Position numbers and translations under genes: made by a program. From assembly GCA_041392835.1 (NCBI GenBank), contig JAWKLF010000001.1:1116001-1180000 (forward strand): DNA of 64,000 bases, written 5' to 3'. The stretch is from OLB11 sp041392835. Its GTDB lineage: Bacteria; Bacteroidota; Bacteroidia; Chitinophagales; Chitinophagaceae. Of the stretch, positions 45,091 to 53,376 are shown in pieces. Position 1 is the stretch's first letter, and the number at the start of each line of letters is the position of its first letter. The notes below the pieces were generated by a model that searched no databases, was not told the origin of the DNA, and saw only the letters and a program-made list of their open reading frames with translations.

Positions 45091-46104
45091 ATGAAGAAAA
45101 CGATATTAGTCATAGTCGTATTATCGTTATTGTTTTTTGGTGTTCGATATTATATGAGCTTTTTCGGAAGCAATATGAATATTGAAAAAAGTGTATCTCT
45201 ATATATTCCTTCTCAGGCTAATTGGCAACAACTGATGGATTCGATGCAGCATAATAATTTTCTAAAAAATGAAGCCAGCTTTGTGAGAGTAGCCGAAAAA
45301 ATGGGACTTAAAAACAATATACACCCTGGAAGATATATTATTGAAAAGGGAATGAGTAACTATGCCTTGGCAAAGAAAATTAGAAGCGGCAAACAAGACC
45401 CAATAAAATTAGTACTCAATAAGTTGCGTACTAAAAAGGATATAATACAAAAACTATCAAGTAAATTAGAGCCATCAGCTCAAGATTTTAGCGCACTATT
45501 TTCATCAGCAGATTGGCTACAGAAAATGGGTATAGATAGTAATCAAGTGCAATGTGTCATTATTCCCAATACCTATGAAGTGTATTGGAATACCGATGCA
45601 GAGCATGTGCTTGAGAAAATTACAAAATCTTATTTTCAATATTGGAATGATGAGCGAAAAAATAAGGCTAAGGCTTTGCAACTTACACCTATGCAAGTAT
45701 GCACTATTGCATCTATAGTAGAGGAAGAGACTAACAAAAATGATGAAAAACCTAAAATCGCATCTGTGTATTTAAATAGATATAAAATAGGGATGAAATT
45801 AGGCGCAGACCCTACAGTAAAATTTGCTGTAGGCGATTTTGCACTCAAGCGCATATTGACAAAGCATACACAAACACCTTCGCCATATAATACCTATTTA
45901 GTACAAGGATTGCCACCAGGCCCAATATGTACACCTAATAAAAGCAGTATAGAAGCTGTACTAAATCCTGATCAAACAAATTATTTATTTTTTTGTGCTA
46001 AAGAAGATTTTAGTGGATACCACAATTTTGCTGAAAATTATTCTCAGCATCAAGCAAATGCCAAACGATATCATCAAGCACTCAATGAAAGAAATATTAA
46101 GTAA
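45091..46104 (+). CDS. mltG: Endolytic transglycosylase MltG
   Basis: A 337-residue inner-membrane lytic transglycosylase with one N-terminal membrane helix (about 4-22), a LysM-like middle region and the YceG catalytic segment TIASIVEEETNKNDEKPKIA with the conserved catalytic Glu, followed by GMKLGADPTVKFAVGD and LPPGPICTP. It terminates nascent glycan strands in peptidoglycan. It begins a plus-strand run with the BrkB-type and cytochrome genes. Confidence 0.93.
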   Translation: MKKTILVIVVLSLLFFGVRYYMSFFGSNMNIEKSVSLYIPSQANWQQLMDSMQHNNFLKNEASFVRVAEKMGLKNNIHPGRYIIEKGMSNYALAKKIRSGKQDPIKLVLNKLRTKKDIIQKLSSKLEPSAQDFSALFSSADWLQKMGIDSNQVQCVIIPNTYEVYWNTDAEHVLEKITKSYFQYWNDERKNKAKALQLTPMQVCTIASIVEEETNKNDEKPKIASVYLNRYKIGMKLGADPTVKFAVGDFALKRILTKHTQTPSPYNTYLVQGLPPGPICTPNKSSIEAVLNPDQTNYLFFCAKEDFSGYHNFAENYSQHQANAKRYHQALNERNIK

Positions 46105-46109
46105 AATAC

Positions 46110-47042
46110 ATGACCAAATTAGAGTATCATATACTTAATTCGGCACCTATGCTGGCTATCAAAGCTTGGTTGAAAAAAATAGTTCTACCGGGCTTTGAAG
46201 GGGTGTCATTATTTCATACACTCGATTTTTTTTATAAACAATTAATGAGCAATCGTTTTAATACTACAGCTAAAGCCATATCTTTTTCTATGCTTATGGC
46301 CTTGCCTCCATTGCTTTTGTTCATTTTTACCTTGATACCATTTTTACCTTTGCCCGAACAAAAAATTGTCACTACCATTAATGACCTTTTACTGTTGATG
46401 TCACCACCCGAAAATATTCAAATTCAGATAAAAAAAATAGTTCAAAATTTTATTACACATAAAAAAAATGGTTTATTGTCAATATCTGTTTTTTTAATCC
46501 TCTTTTATTCTTCCAATGGAATGATGAATTTGATGAAATCGTTTAAAAAGAAAAATATGCCAGGGTTTAAGAAAAGAAACATTTTAAAACAGCGATTGAT
46601 TGCTATTTTATTGACTCTAATGCTCATTGTATCGGTGCTTTCAACCTTTATCATTTTCAATTTGCACACTTGGATTACAAAATGGATAGGACTTGATTTT
46701 TTTCATAGCAATTATTATTTACGATTTGTTGCTTTTAGTATTATTGTTTTTATGCTACTATTTACCATTTCTATTATATATAGATATGGTGCACCTATGA
46801 TAACTCGAATAAAATTATTTAGTCCAGGAGCAATATTGGCTACCATCATGATTTTACTGTTGACAGGTTTCTTCTTTTATATCATCAACAACTTAATTCG
46901 CTATGACAAAATATATGGTTCTATTGGTACTTTAATCATATTTATGCTTTGGCTCAATTATGTATCCAAAATTTTAATTATTGGATATGAACTAAGTGTA
47001 AGTATAGTTGTAAATAAACTAACTTTAGATGAAGTACATTAA
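46110..47042 (+). CDS. YihY/BrkB family membrane protein
   Basis: A 310-residue integral membrane protein with about six membrane segments and the family blocks NRFNTTAKAISFSMLMALPP and YRYGAPMITRIKLFSPGAIL. Members were once called ribonuclease BN by mistake; the true role is unknown, possibly transport. It starts 5 nt after mltG and overlaps the next gene by 14 nt. Confidence 0.87.
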   Translation: MTKLEYHILNSAPMLAIKAWLKKIVLPGFEGVSLFHTLDFFYKQLMSNRFNTTAKAISFSMLMALPPLLLFIFTLIPFLPLPEQKIVTTINDLLLLMSPPENIQIQIKKIVQNFITHKKNGLLSISVFLILFYSSNGMMNLMKSFKKKNMPGFKKRNILKQRLIAILLTLMLIVSVLSTFIIFNLHTWITKWIGLDFFHSNYYLRFVAFSIIVFMLLFTISIIYRYGAPMITRIKLFSPGAILATIMILLLTGFFFYIINNLIRYDKIYGSIGTLIIFMLWLNYVSKILIIGYELSVSIVVNKLTLDEVH

Positions 47043-48384
47043 ACTATACACAATTTTAAGTGCTTTGTTGTTTACATTCGGCTGTCAGGAATCATCTAAA
47101 ATCTTGCATCCAACCTTTGCTGAACATATTGCTCCCATTGTACATCGTAGTTGTACTCCTTGTCATAAGCCTCAGCAAATAGGTCATTTTGATTTGATTA
47201 CATACCAAGATGTTGTTTCACAAAAAGATCAAATATGGTTTACTATATCGAATAGAATTATGCCTCCTTGGCCAGCAGATATTCATTATACAGAATTTAT
47301 TGGTCAAAATACGTTGACAGATGAAGAGATAAAGCTGTTTAAAATATGGATAGATAATTCTTGCCCGCAGGGCGATACTTCTCATTTGCCAAGTTATACT
47401 ATTAGTCCTGAACGCTCATTTTTAGGAAAACCAGATTATGTTATACCCGTTATACCCACACACATAGAAGGCAATTTCTCGGATCAGTTTTTATTGATAA
47501 AAGTTCCTTTTGAATTGCCCTCAGATACGTTTATACGTGCTGTGGAGTTTGTGCCAGGCAATACCAAAGTTGTACATCATGTAAATGGCGATATGGTAAA
47601 GTTTACAAATGAAAAAAAGAAAAATGTTTTTGATGGCACCTTGGTAAGCAATATGGTTTTAGACTCTACTATCGTATTGGCTTACCAAAAAATTGGTTTA
47701 TTGCATGACGATGGTAGTTTTCCTATATTAAGCAAATCGGTTGTCAACTATTTACCTGGCGTAATAGCTCAGCAGTATCCCGATGGTATAGGGGGCTGGA
47801 AGGCCTTTAAGAAAAATGCTTTTGTACTTAGTGATTTGCATTATGGACCATCGCTTGAAAATACATGGGATAGCTCGTACATAAATATATTTTTGTCAAA
47901 AACTCATCCAGACAGACCCTTAAAAGAATTTCAGATGGGGACTTTGGGTATTTCGCCTATAGTACCGCCATTAATTATTCCGCCGAATACTGTCAAAAAA
48001 TATACAACAAGAACTACACTACAAGAAACCATTTCAGTACTTACAATTAACCCTCATATGCACTTGTTAGGTAAGAGTTTTAAAGCCTATGCTCTCAAGC
48101 CCAATGGAGATACCATACGACTTATACATATACCTAAATGGAATTTTAATTGGCAGTTTTTTTACACATTTAAAAAAATGATTGTAATTCCTAAAGGAAG
48201 CACCATTATTGTAGAAGGAGAGTTTGATAATACAGAAGATAATCCATTTAATCCTTTTCATCCGCCAAGAGTAGTAAAAGATAATAAAGGAAGTATGCGT
48301 ACTACCGATGAAATGTTTCAATTTATTGTTACCTATTTACCTTATCGAAAAGGAGATGAAGATTTTTCTTTAGAGAGAAATTGA
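47029..48384 (+). CDS. Lipoprotein with c-type heme motif and copper monooxygenase-like domain
   Basis: A 451-residue periplasmic lipoprotein (lipobox Cys19 in LFTFGC). The N-terminal ~100 residues hold a single heme c site CTPCH (Cys42, Cys45, His46) with IMPPWP as a possible distal Met region. The C-terminal ~300 residues resemble the copper type II ascorbate-dependent monooxygenase (PHM) fold: VVHHVNGDM, NPHMHLLGK (His-x-His copper ligands) and TDEMFQF (the Met-containing segment). Such fusions are common in Bacteroidota and Planctomycetes. The substrate is unknown; electron transfer from heme to copper is an inference. Confidence 0.75.
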   Translation: MKYIKLYTILSALLFTFGCQESSKILHPTFAEHIAPIVHRSCTPCHKPQQIGHFDLITYQDVVSQKDQIWFTISNRIMPPWPADIHYTEFIGQNTLTDEEIKLFKIWIDNSCPQGDTSHLPSYTISPERSFLGKPDYVIPVIPTHIEGNFSDQFLLIKVPFELPSDTFIRAVEFVPGNTKVVHHVNGDMVKFTNEKKKNVFDGTLVSNMVLDSTIVLAYQKIGLLHDDGSFPILSKSVVNYLPGVIAQQYPDGIGGWKAFKKNAFVLSDLHYGPSLENTWDSSYINIFLSKTHPDRPLKEFQMGTLGISPIVPPLIIPPNTVKKYTTRTTLQETISVLTINPHMHLLGKSFKAYALKPNGDTIRLIHIPKWNFNWQFFYTFKKMIVIPKGSTIIVEGEFDNTEDNPFNPFHPPRVVKDNKGSMRTTDEMFQFIVTYLPYRKGDEDFSLERN

Positions 48385-48443
48385 ATTTTTTATAAAAAGT
48401 ATTAATACTTCATTTTATAACATTTTCTTATCGTTTTTAATAC

Positions 48444-48463
48444 TAACTTTGTATTTCAAAGTA
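48444..48463 (+). promoter_or_regulatory. -7 element overlapped by a palindrome (operator candidate)
   Basis: TAACTTTG (48444-48451) fits TAnnTTTG. It overlaps the palindrome ACTTTG-TATTT-CAAAGT (48446-48462). The same 13 bases CTTTGTATTTCAA occur in reverse orientation upstream of creD (49591-49603). A winged-helix regulator is encoded two genes down, so this may be its operator. Confidence 0.5.
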
Positions 48464-48472
48464 CTTTTTAAC

Positions 48473-49105
48473 ATGCAAGAAAAAAACCTCCAAACCATAG
48501 AAGATATACATCAGATGATGTCTAAAAGTAGTCGTTTTATTAGTTTGAGTGGCTTAAGTGGTATAGCAGCTGGGTTATGCGCATTGGTGGGAGCATATGT
48601 AGCAAACATAAGTATTGATAAATATTATAAGCACTATACAAGCTTAGCATCAACGCCATCTACATTGAGAAATCAACTTTTGTTTATAGCTTTTGTAGTC
48701 CTTATTTCGGCAATATGTACAGCCTTTTTATTTACATACAGAAAAAGTAAAATAGATGGAATACCCATATGGGGCACAAGCTCTATGCGTTTGGCCTGGA
48801 ATACCATATTGCCTATGCTTGTGGGGGCTATCATTATTTTAAAGTGCATACAATTAAATTTATTTGACTTTATCGCACCAATTTGTTTGTTAGCTTATGG
48901 TTTAGGATTGATCAATGGTTCCAAATATACCTTAGGTGAGATACGCTATTTGGGTTATTTGCAATTAATATTAGGTTGTATCAATTTGTGGTTACCAAAA
49001 CATGGCTTGATGTTTTGGGCTTTGGGTTTTGGAGCATTGCATATAGTATATGGCGTAGTAATGTGGTTTAAATACGAACGTGAACAAAAAGACATTGAAA
49101 ATTGA
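48473..49105 (+). CDS. Multi-pass membrane protein, partner of the winged-helix regulator
   Basis: A 210-residue protein of unknown function with a short soluble N-terminus (QTIEDIHQMMSKSSRFISLS) and about six hydrophobic segments in three hairpins. ATG 48473 is chosen because the upstream TTG of the longer frame lies in the promoter. It overlaps the regulator gene by 4 nt, the usual arrangement in Bacteroidota where this membrane protein precedes an HTH_34-type regulator and creD. Confidence 0.65.
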   Translation: MQEKNLQTIEDIHQMMSKSSRFISLSGLSGIAAGLCALVGAYVANISIDKYYKHYTSLASTPSTLRNQLLFIAFVVLISAICTAFLFTYRKSKIDGIPIWGTSSMRLAWNTILPMLVGAIIILKCIQLNLFDFIAPICLLAYGLGLINGSKYTLGEIRYLGYLQLILGCINLWLPKHGLMFWALGFGALHIVYGVVMWFKYEREQKDIEN

Positions 49106-49401
49106 GTTTTAATATACATACACTTAATAAGCTATTTGAGAATCGTATACGTTTGGGCATTATGAGTGCCTTGATGGTAAATGAATCTGTCAATTTTCTT
49201 TTTCTAAAAGAACTTTTAGATGTTACGGATGGCAATTTGGCATCGCATTTAAAACCTTTGGAAGAAAATAAGTATATTAAAATTGAAAAGGGTTTTTTGG
49301 GTAGAAAAACAAACACTATATATAAAATTACAAAACTAGGTGAAAAGGCATTTAAAGAACATTTAGTGGCGTTAGAGAAGATGATAAAAGGCTTAGAATA
49401 A
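49102..49401 (+). CDS. Winged-helix transcriptional regulator (HTH_34 type)
   Basis: A 99-residue DNA-binding protein: LNKLFENRIRLGIMSALMVN, FLFLKELLDVTDGNLASHLK (recognition region) and a wing with IEKGFLGRKTNTIYKIT, as in the winged helix family PF13601. Start is TTG 49102, inside the 3' end of the membrane protein gene (4-nt overlap). It probably controls its own operon and the creD gene downstream; the shared palindrome described at 48446 is a candidate binding site. Confidence 0.85.
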   Translation: MSFNIHTLNKLFENRIRLGIMSALMVNESVNFLFLKELLDVTDGNLASHLKPLEENKYIKIEKGFLGRKTNTIYKITKLGEKAFKEHLVALEKMIKGLE

Positions 49402-49422
49402 AAATTTTTTTGACCAAATACT

Positions 49423-49590
49423 TTGAACCCAAATTATATATTGGCATTCGCCAATGGCATAAACGACTAATAAAATAAGCCCATTTTGGATTTTTAAAAA
49501 AATCTAAAATGGAGATTTTCTAAGTCGGGGTTAAACCCAAGTAATGCAAGTAGTTCACTCCTTTTAGTCGTTTCTATTGCATAACTTAGG
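49423..49590 (+). repeat. Dispersed structured repeat, copy 2 (upstream of creD)
   Basis: A 168-nt element matching copy 1 (21831-22102) at both ends. It has the hairpin ATTGGC-ATTC-GCCAAT (49440-49455), where copy 1 has ATTTGC-ATTC-GCAAAT, a paired change that keeps the stem. A second long stem pairs 49481-49495 with 49498-49512. The right end reads AGTCGTTTCTATTG then ATAACTTAGG. The bases TTGAA stand just outside both ends (49423-49427 and 49591-49595), like a 5-bp target duplication. It lies in the 226-nt gap before creD. Confidence 0.75.
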
Positions 49591-49610
49591 TTGAAATACA
49601 AAGCACTTTT
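49591..49610 (+). promoter_or_regulatory. Half of a split operator-like site upstream of creD
   Basis: TTGAAATACAAAG is the exact reverse complement of CTTTGTATTTCAA at 48447-48459, and both are followed by a CAAAG-n-ACTTTT-n-AA arrangement. Joining it to the sequence left of the repeat (49421-49427) recreates ACTTTG-AAATA-CAAAGC. Confidence 0.45.
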
Positions 49611-49627
49611 AAATAAAATAAACATAT

Positions 49628-50938
49628 ATGGAAAACACAAAGCAGCCATCATTTTGGCAAACAAACAAAATCCTTTTCAAAGGATTTTTAATTGGATTTT
49701 TAGTACTGGTACTATTAATTCCTACACTATTTATAAACAACCTCATACAAGAGCGAACGCAGCGAGCAGAAGAAGTAAAAAGAGAAATCACAGACCAATG
49801 GGCAGGTAAACAAGAAATACGTGGGCCAATATTGAGTATTCCGTATTGGGAATATACTCAAACTGCTAATAAAGATGTATTGAAAAATAAGCGCATAGCC
49901 TACTTTTTGCCCAATCAGCTAGATATAGATGGCACTATACATCCACAAAAGTTGCATCGTTCTATATTTGAAATGGTTGTGTACACCAGTACGTTGAAAG
50001 TAGCTGGACACTTTGATTCTTTAAACTTGAGTAAATTCAATGTGCCTATACAAAATTTTATTTTTGAAGAATCTAAAATAAATTTTGGTATTAATGACTT
50101 TAGAGGCATAAACGAAGAATTAGTTTTACATTGGAATAATCAAGACTATACCTTGAGCGCAAACCATACCAAATCAAACTTAATAGATAAAGGTCTGAGT
50201 GTGCCGATACGTTTAGATGAAAAAAGCATTACAACAAAGCAAACTTTTATGTTGAATATTGATTTAAGAGGTGCTGAAGGCATTTCATTTTTGCCATTTG
50301 GCAAGCGTACCAAAGTAAAGTTGCAAGGGCAATGGCCCAATCCATCCTTTGAAGGAAGATCGCCAGTTTCTAAAATTTCGGATAGTGCTTTTAATGCAGC
50401 GTGGACTATGCTTCATGTAAATAGAGCATACCCTCAGGAGTGGCTCGATGACGATAATTATAATTTAGATGCTTCAATATTTGGGGTCAATCTATTACAG
50501 CCCATCAATCATTATAGCAAAAATATGCGAACATCTAAGTATGCTATTCTCATTATATTATTGACCTTTGTTATTTATTTTTTTATTGAATTATTTCAAA
50601 AAAAGTCGGCACATCCTATCCAATATGTTTTAGTTGGTTTTGCGTTGTGTATTTTTTACACTCTTTTATTATCATTTTCAGAATGGGTCGGATTCAATTG
50701 GGCATATATTATTGCCTCTATTTCAACGGTACTATTATTAGGCTTTTATACAAGTAGTGTTTTTCAATCAAATAAAAGCGGCTTAATATTTTCTATTTTC
50801 TTATCCAGTTTGTATCTCTTTATTTTCTCTTTGATTCAGTTACAAGATAGGGCTTTGCTTTTTGGAAGTATTGGCTTGTTTTGCATACTGGCTTTGATTA
50901 TGTATGCTTCAAGAAAAATAAATTGGTATAATAAATAA
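49628..50938 (+). CDS. creD: Cell envelope integrity protein CreD
   Basis: A 436-residue inner-membrane protein. It has one N-terminal helix (about 18-40), a large periplasmic region containing RADEEVKREITDQWAGKQ-like and IRGPILSIPYWEY segments (the CreD signature GPIL.IPY), and a C-terminal block of about five helices. CreD is linked to envelope stress and beta-lactam tolerance in Gammaproteobacteria, while its molecular role is unresolved. It follows the membrane protein-regulator pair. Its promoter region carries the repeat element, which may have altered its control. Confidence 0.88.
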   Translation: MENTKQPSFWQTNKILFKGFLIGFLVLVLLIPTLFINNLIQERTQRAEEVKREITDQWAGKQEIRGPILSIPYWEYTQTANKDVLKNKRIAYFLPNQLDIDGTIHPQKLHRSIFEMVVYTSTLKVAGHFDSLNLSKFNVPIQNFIFEESKINFGINDFRGINEELVLHWNNQDYTLSANHTKSNLIDKGLSVPIRLDEKSITTKQTFMLNIDLRGAEGISFLPFGKRTKVKLQGQWPNPSFEGRSPVSKISDSAFNAAWTMLHVNRAYPQEWLDDDNYNLDASIFGVNLLQPINHYSKNMRTSKYAILIILLTFVIYFFIELFQKKSAHPIQYVLVGFALCIFYTLLLSFSEWVGFNWAYIIASISTVLLLGFYTSSVFQSNKSGLIFSIFLSSLYLFIFSLIQLQDRALLFGSIGLFCILALIMYASRKINWYNK

Positions 50939-50955
50939 GGCATTACAATATATAA

Positions 50956-50989
50956 AAAGGGGTATAAAGTTTATTTCTTTATACCCTTT
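50956..50989. terminator. Bidirectional terminator between creD and the TonB receptor
   Basis: AAAGGGGTATAAAG (50956-50969) pairs with CTTTATACCCTTT (50977-50989) with one bulged G, between two convergent genes. Confidence 0.7.
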
Positions 50990-51026
50990 ATTATGTACCA
51001 AATAAAAGAAAGTTGCTTAACTTAAT

Positions 51027-53291
51027 TTATAAATTTCCATCAATTATTTCTTGGCTTCTGTCTATGCCTAAACTTGCAAACATGCCTAAAAATATAAATG
51101 TTTTAGCTGTAGGTTTAATGGCACTTCTATAATAGATGCCATCATGATTCAAATCTCTACTGGCATAGTTATATCCATAGGTTTGATTAATACGCAATGG
51201 ATTATTTACACCCATAAAAAATACCATAAAAGTTTTTTTGATAGATTTGATATAATTGAATGATAGGTTTACTGTATGATAATCTACAGTTCTATCGCTC
51301 ATAAATAAATCTACATTCGGATTGGTGTCATAGGGATTTGTCTTATTATAATTTATATAGGGTCTGCCAGATGCGTAGGTATAAGTACCATTAATACCGA
51401 ACATATATTTAGTCCAGAATTTTTTTACTACTAAAGAGCTACTATGTGTAGCAACAAAGTCAGGTTGTACTTCTTTTAAGTAATTTAAAAAATTTCTTTT
51501 GGTATCTATAAATGAATACGAAATCCAAAAATCTATTCCTTTTATTAATTTTTTATCTCTATAAAATAATTCTAAACCTCTGGCATATCCTGTGCCATTA
51601 TTACTTGGTTGATAGAGATTAAAGAGTGGTTTGGTTTTTATTAATTTATAATATTGTTTATAATAAACCTCTATTCTAAATACTCTGTCTTTTGGTTTAA
51701 ACTGATAGTTTAGTATATAATGATCTGCTCTTAGAAAGTCTAAGTTTGTTTTTTCTCTTAAATATTGATACTCTGGTTTTTGATAAAATATTCCATAGGC
51801 AAGCGAAATTTGAGCATTACGGTGCACTTTATAAGCCGCAGACACACGAGGAGCTATATTAAATTTATTCATTACGCTAGCGTGTTCTGCTCGTACTCCT
51901 ACCTTGCCAGCTATATCATTTGTAATATAAAAATCAGTTTCGGCAAAAATTGCTTTGTAATGGTCTTCAACGTTTGGAATTGAATATATAGTTTTGCTAT
52001 CATCGTTGGTATAAGCGTATTCGGCTCCAAATCGAAAAGCATTTAGACCATTAAAAGTTTTCTGCAATACAGATTTAATGGTCAGCAAGGTGTTGTAATT
52101 ATTTATTTCAAAGTTATTTATTCCAGCAAAGTTGCTATCGCTTACTAATTCATTTTGCTGATTTACAATTTTTGTATGTATATCATCTTTATTATAGCTT
52201 GCGCAAAGCCCTAACAATAATTTCCATTCTTTTCCAAGACTATTTTTATACGATAGATTGGTATAAACATTTTTGTTTTTAAGACTAAATTCGTCATTGT
52301 ATTGTTTGGATACATCATTATAGTCATAACTTGTAATATTGGGTCTTTGTATGTTTAGAGAAAACATGTTGGCATAACCATAAAATTTCAGTAAGCCCGT
52401 TTTACCAAGTTTTCTTCTAAAGTTCAAATCAATCTGACTAGAGGTGGGTGCTTTTTTATAATTTATATTTTGTTTTGCTAAGGCAAAATAGGGTCCCAAA
52501 TTGACATAGTTTAAAGAAATACCTGCTGATGTTTTTTTGTCTTTGGCTAAGAGTTGAGTGCCGGCTCCAAAACCAAGTGTAGTAAGATTAAAAAATCCTT
52601 CATTTCTATTGGCTAAATCTGTAGTTTCTAATATTACAGCAGAAGACAACGCTCCGCCATACAAAGCCGAATAGCCACCTGTAGAAAATGTAGTTCCTTT
52701 AAAAATAAATGGATTAAAACGACCTCTGGAGCCTAAGTCAGGAACAGAACTTAAAAAAGAATTTCGCACCCAGGTGCCGTCAATAAATGTTTGAGTTTCC
52801 CAAGCTGTACCGCCTCTCACAAATAAACCTTCTTTATCATTGTTTTGTTGTGCACCGGGCAATGTTTTTAAAGCTCCATAACTGTCGCCATTACTGCCTG
52901 CTGTAGTTACTATATCAATTGAGTTTAAGGTAGTTCCTTTTTTTTCGTCACTTGCTTCAAAAGCTCCAGCGGTTATCACTACTGCTTTTAAGTCATTTAA
53001 TTTTTCTTTGAGAATAAAATCCACTACAAGATTTTTGCTATTTATGAATATTTTCTTTTTTTGTGTCACATAGCCAATATAATTTGCTACTATAGTAACA
53101 CTATCGCTTGCTTCTGTTTCAAAAGTGTATTCTCCATCTTTATTAGTTGTGCCACCATCATAAGTATTTTCTATAGACACATTAACACCAATAAGTAATT
53201 CTCCTTTATTATCTTTTATAATTCCTTTAATTTTTGTTTGTGCAGCAAGCACTGATGGAATAAGGAATACGAAGAGTAAAATTTTTTTCAT
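51027..53291 (-). CDS. TonB-dependent receptor with carboxypeptidase-like domain
   Basis: A 754-residue outer-membrane receptor: signal peptide (about 1-17, VLAAQ), a CarboxypepD-regulatory-like beta-sandwich (about 20-95, GIIKDNKGELLIGVNVSIEN), a plug domain (LKTLPGAQQNNDKEGLFVRGG and FIDGTWVRNSF), then the 22-strand barrel. It imports siderophores, vitamins or glycans with energy from TonB. No SusD-like partner is adjacent, so a SusC role is unlikely; the ligand is unknown. Confidence 0.9.
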   Translation of the reverse strand: MKKILLFVFLIPSVLAAQTKIKGIIKDNKGELLIGVNVSIENTYDGGTTNKDGEYTFETEASDSVTIVANYIGYVTQKKKIFINSKNLVVDFILKEKLNDLKAVVITAGAFEASDEKKGTTLNSIDIVTTAGSNGDSYGALKTLPGAQQNNDKEGLFVRGGTAWETQTFIDGTWVRNSFLSSVPDLGSRGRFNPFIFKGTTFSTGGYSALYGGALSSAVILETTDLANRNEGFFNLTTLGFGAGTQLLAKDKKTSAGISLNYVNLGPYFALAKQNINYKKAPTSSQIDLNFRRKLGKTGLLKFYGYANMFSLNIQRPNITSYDYNDVSKQYNDEFSLKNKNVYTNLSYKNSLGKEWKLLLGLCASYNKDDIHTKIVNQQNELVSDSNFAGINNFEINNYNTLLTIKSVLQKTFNGLNAFRFGAEYAYTNDDSKTIYSIPNVEDHYKAIFAETDFYITNDIAGKVGVRAEHASVMNKFNIAPRVSAAYKVHRNAQISLAYGIFYQKPEYQYLREKTNLDFLRADHYILNYQFKPKDRVFRIEVYYKQYYKLIKTKPLFNLYQPSNNGTGYARGLELFYRDKKLIKGIDFWISYSFIDTKRNFLNYLKEVQPDFVATHSSSLVVKKFWTKYMFGINGTYTYASGRPYINYNKTNPYDTNPNVDLFMSDRTVDYHTVNLSFNYIKSIKKTFMVFFMGVNNPLRINQTYGYNYASRDLNHDGIYYRSAIKPTAKTFIFLGMFASLGIDRSQEIIDGNL

Positions 53292-53362
53292 TTTTTATAA
53301 ATTTGATACCGTATAGGCAAAAGTATTTATAGAATATGTCTGTGGCAAATTTTTGATGGGCG

Positions 53363-53370
53363 TATATTTG
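53363..53370 (+). promoter_or_regulatory. -7 promoter element six bases before a start codon
   Basis: TATATTTG is a full match to TAnnTTTG and ends 6 nt before ATG 53377, so the transcript would start at or next to the ATG (leaderless or nearly so). Confidence 0.55.
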
Positions 53371-53376
53371 CCGTTC

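Noticed and set aside
51027..53291. SusC-type glycan importer linked to GH92 and the PNGase-like protein
   Set aside because: No SusD-like gene is adjacent, and the receptor is far from both enzymes.
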